DNA of 64,000 nt from Lutibacter sp. A80 (GTDB lineage: Bacteria; Bacteroidota; Bacteroidia; Flavobacteriales; Flavobacteriaceae): positions 2,958,501-3,022,500 of the forward strand of contig NZ_CP092480.1 of the NCBI RefSeq assembly GCF_022429645.1, in the 5' to 3' direction. The stretch's first letter is position 1, and every line of letters starts with the position of its first letter. The notes below the pieces were generated by a model, which searched no databases, was not told where the DNA came from, and saw only the letters and a list, made by a program, of their open reading frames with translations. Position numbers and translations under genes: made by a program. This document shows positions 62,752 to 64,000 of this stretch, piece after piece.

Positions 62752-63467
62752 TGAATTGTTTAATTATAGATGATGAGCCTTTGGCTGTAGAATTGTTAGA
62801 AGATTTTGTATCTAAAGTTCCATTTTTAAAGTTAGTTGCTACTTGTTCAAATGGTATTGAAGCAATTTCAGTTGTTAAAGGGAATAATATAGATTTAATT
62901 TTTACGGATATTGAAATGCCCGATTTTTCTGGAATTGAATTTATAAAAGCATTAGATGTAAAACCGTTATTTATTTTTACAACTGCGTATTCGCATTATG
63001 CAATTGAAGGTTTTAATTTAAATGCTGTAGATTACTTAGTAAAGCCAATTCCATTTCATAGGTTTTTAACAGCTGTAAATAGAGCTCAGGAAATATTTTT
63101 AATGAAAAATAAAGATACCGTTAAAGTGGTGCAACCAGCTGCTTCTAAAGAAACTCTTGATTTTATTTTTGTTAAAGCCGATTACGAAAACATTAAATTA
63201 AACTTAGATGATATAAAATATATCGAAGGGTTAAAAGATTACATTAAAATATTTTCAAATTCACATAAGCCAATTTTAACCTTAAGTAGTTTTAAAAAAA
63301 TTGAAGAAAAATTACCAGTAAATTTATTTGTTAGAGTGCATAGATCGTATATAGTATCTTTAAAATATATACATTCTGTTCAACGAAATAGAATTTTAAT
63401 TGATGATGTAAGAATTCCTATAGGGAATAATTATAAAGATGATTTTATAAAACGAATAGGAGGGTAA
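62748..63467 (+). CDS. LytTR-family response regulator
   Basis: 239 residues. The receiver domain has Asp8-Asp9, phospho-acceptor Asp54 (IFTDIEMPD) and Lys in VKPIP; the LytTR DNA-binding domain is about 140-239 (FIFVKADYENIKLNLDDI, then VRVHRSYIVSLKYIHSV). It is the cognate regulator of the kinase before it. LytTR dimers bind paired direct repeats; none was searched reliably by eye. Confidence 0.95.
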   Translation: MMNCLIIDDEPLAVELLEDFVSKVPFLKLVATCSNGIEAISVVKGNNIDLIFTDIEMPDFSGIEFIKALDVKPLFIFTTAYSHYAIEGFNLNAVDYLVKPIPFHRFLTAVNRAQEIFLMKNKDTVKVVQPAASKETLDFIFVKADYENIKLNLDDIKYIEGLKDYIKIFSNSHKPILTLSSFKKIEEKLPVNLFVRVHRSYIVSLKYIHSVQRNRILIDDVRIPIGNNYKDDFIKRIGG

Positions 63468-63490
63468 TTTATAAATAACTTTATAAAACT

Positions 63491-63520
63491 TTTTCACTCC
63501 TGTTTTCACAGGAATGAAAA
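63491..63520. repeat. imperfect hairpin between convergent genes, REP-like sequence
   Basis: TTTTCACTCCTGT (63491-63503) and ACAGGAATGAAAA (63508-63520), 13-bp arms with one C-A mismatch and a TTTC loop. The core CCTG ... CAGGAATGA resembles palindromic elements often seen between flavobacterial genes; a single copy here, so classification is uncertain. Without a T-run, it is a poor terminator. Confidence 0.45.
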
Positions 63521-63543
63521 GTATTTATGATGTTTTAAACAGT

Positions 63544-64000
63544 TTATTTTTGTCTAAAATAAATTATAATTGGTACACCTTCAAAGTCGAATAATTCGCG
63601 TAACTTATTTTCAACAAAGCGTTTGTATGGTTCTCTAATATACTGCGGTAAATTACAGAAAAACACAAATTGAGGTGTTGGTGTTGGTAATTGCATACAG
63701 TATTTAATTTTTACAAACTTGCCTTTATAAGCAGGAGGTGAATATTGTTTAACAATTTCTAACATAGTATCGTTTAGTTTACTAGTTGGAATTCGTTTTT
63801 TTCTATTCTCAAAAACTTCAACAGCTGTTTCAATAGCTTTAAAAATACGTTGTTTTGTTAGAGTACTAATAAAAATAATTGGAACGTCTGTAAACGGTGC
63901 AATTTCACGTCTTACTTGCGCTTCAAAATCGCGCATGGTATTAGTTTCTTTTTCAATAAGATCCCATTTGTTAACTAAAATTATAATTCCTTTTTTGTTT
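63544..64000 (-). CDS. der: ribosome-associated GTPase Der, C-terminal part (5' cut by window edge)
   Basis: The frame stays open on the minus strand to the window end, so the gene begins outside; an internal ATG at 63936 is not the start. The extreme 5' visible part reads NKWDLIEKE, the G4 guanine-specificity motif (NKWD) of the second G domain. After it come the typical Der segment [15 protein letters not shown] and the KH-like C-terminal domain ([32 protein letters not shown], ending IIYFRQK). Der has two G domains and is needed for 50S ribosome assembly. Convergent with the LytTR gene. Confidence 0.95.
   Translation of the reverse strand, partial: NKKGIIILVNKWDLIEKETNTMRDFEAQVRREIAPFTDVPIIFISTLTKQRIFKAIETAVEVFENRKKRIPTSKLNDTMLEIVKQYSPPAYKGKFVKIKYCMQLPTPTPQFVFFCNLPQYIREPYKRFVENKLRELFDFEGVPIIIYFRQK

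Noticed and set aside
1-64000. CRISPR arrays, insertion sequences, prophage and biosynthetic clusters
   Set aside because: No regularly spaced repeat, transposase, integrase or phage structural gene was found on either strand.

Overview
The window is AT-rich chromosomal DNA of a marine-type Flavobacteriia member (Bacteroidota, probably Flavobacteriaceae). Evidence: a complete sprA (type IX secretion/gliding translocon) in the flavobacterial order maeB-ruvA-sprA-gcvH-vanZ-tonB; three TonB-dependent-receptor systems or partners; DUF4249, DUF4270 and DUF6973 proteins; and promoters of the Bacteroidota form (TTG, then TAnnTTTG) instead of E. coli -35/-10 boxes. No integrase, transposase, phage gene or CRISPR array is visible. 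The one RNA gene found is tRNA-Asn(GUU).

Layout. 1-4490: the end of a TonB-dependent receptor followed by a DUF4249 lipoprotein and an MG2-like surface protein. 4545-13897: an aminopeptidase P, divergent ChaN-like protein, a PAS histidine kinase, a receiver-CRP fusion regulator, a tandem universal stress protein, a BNR-repeat surface protein and a DUF6973 protein. 14127-25627: maeB, ruvA, sprA, gcvH, vanZ-like and tonB. 25836-33702: an accessory envelope island with a PKD/beta-barrel protein, a TPR-CHAT protease, a retropepsin-like protease, an ECF sigma factor with its own ECF-type promoter, a membrane partner overlapping it, and a beta-barrel protein. 33787-36569 (minus): a probable metal-linked TonB receptor behind a small His-rich membrane protein, with an 11-bp dyad over the promoter. 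36714-40687 (minus): 2-oxoglutarate dehydrogenase E2 and E1. 41019-41092: tRNA-Asn.

42508-53069 is the most interesting stretch. A perfect 18-bp palindrome and a promoter lead into a DUF47 (PhoU-like) gene, a PiT phosphate transporter fused at its C-terminus to a coiled coil and a LuxR-type DNA-binding domain, an OprP-type porin, a lamin-tail lipoprotein, an SdiA-regulated-type beta-propeller lipoprotein, a CYTH-like protein, a CYTH phosphohydrolase, a DASS-type transporter with altered substrate/sodium motifs, and an unrecognised membrane protein. I read it as a phosphate or polyphosphate uptake and processing system in which the transporter may itself act as a membrane-bound transcription factor. 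The palindrome sits exactly as far from its promoter (36.5 bp from dyad centre to the last G of TAnnTTTG) as a degenerate TGA-N6-TCA dyad does upstream of the stress-protein gene next to the receiver-CRP regulator, which suggests both are CRP-family class II sites.

53085-64000: a small PH-like membrane protein, cydAB followed by a small membrane protein and a His-rich NifX-like protein (minus), a FadL-like barrel and DUF4270 lipoprotein (minus), a divergent DUF6268-like barrel and Kelch-type lipoprotein (plus), a LytS/LytTR two-component pair, and the C-terminal part of der (minus), cut by the window end.
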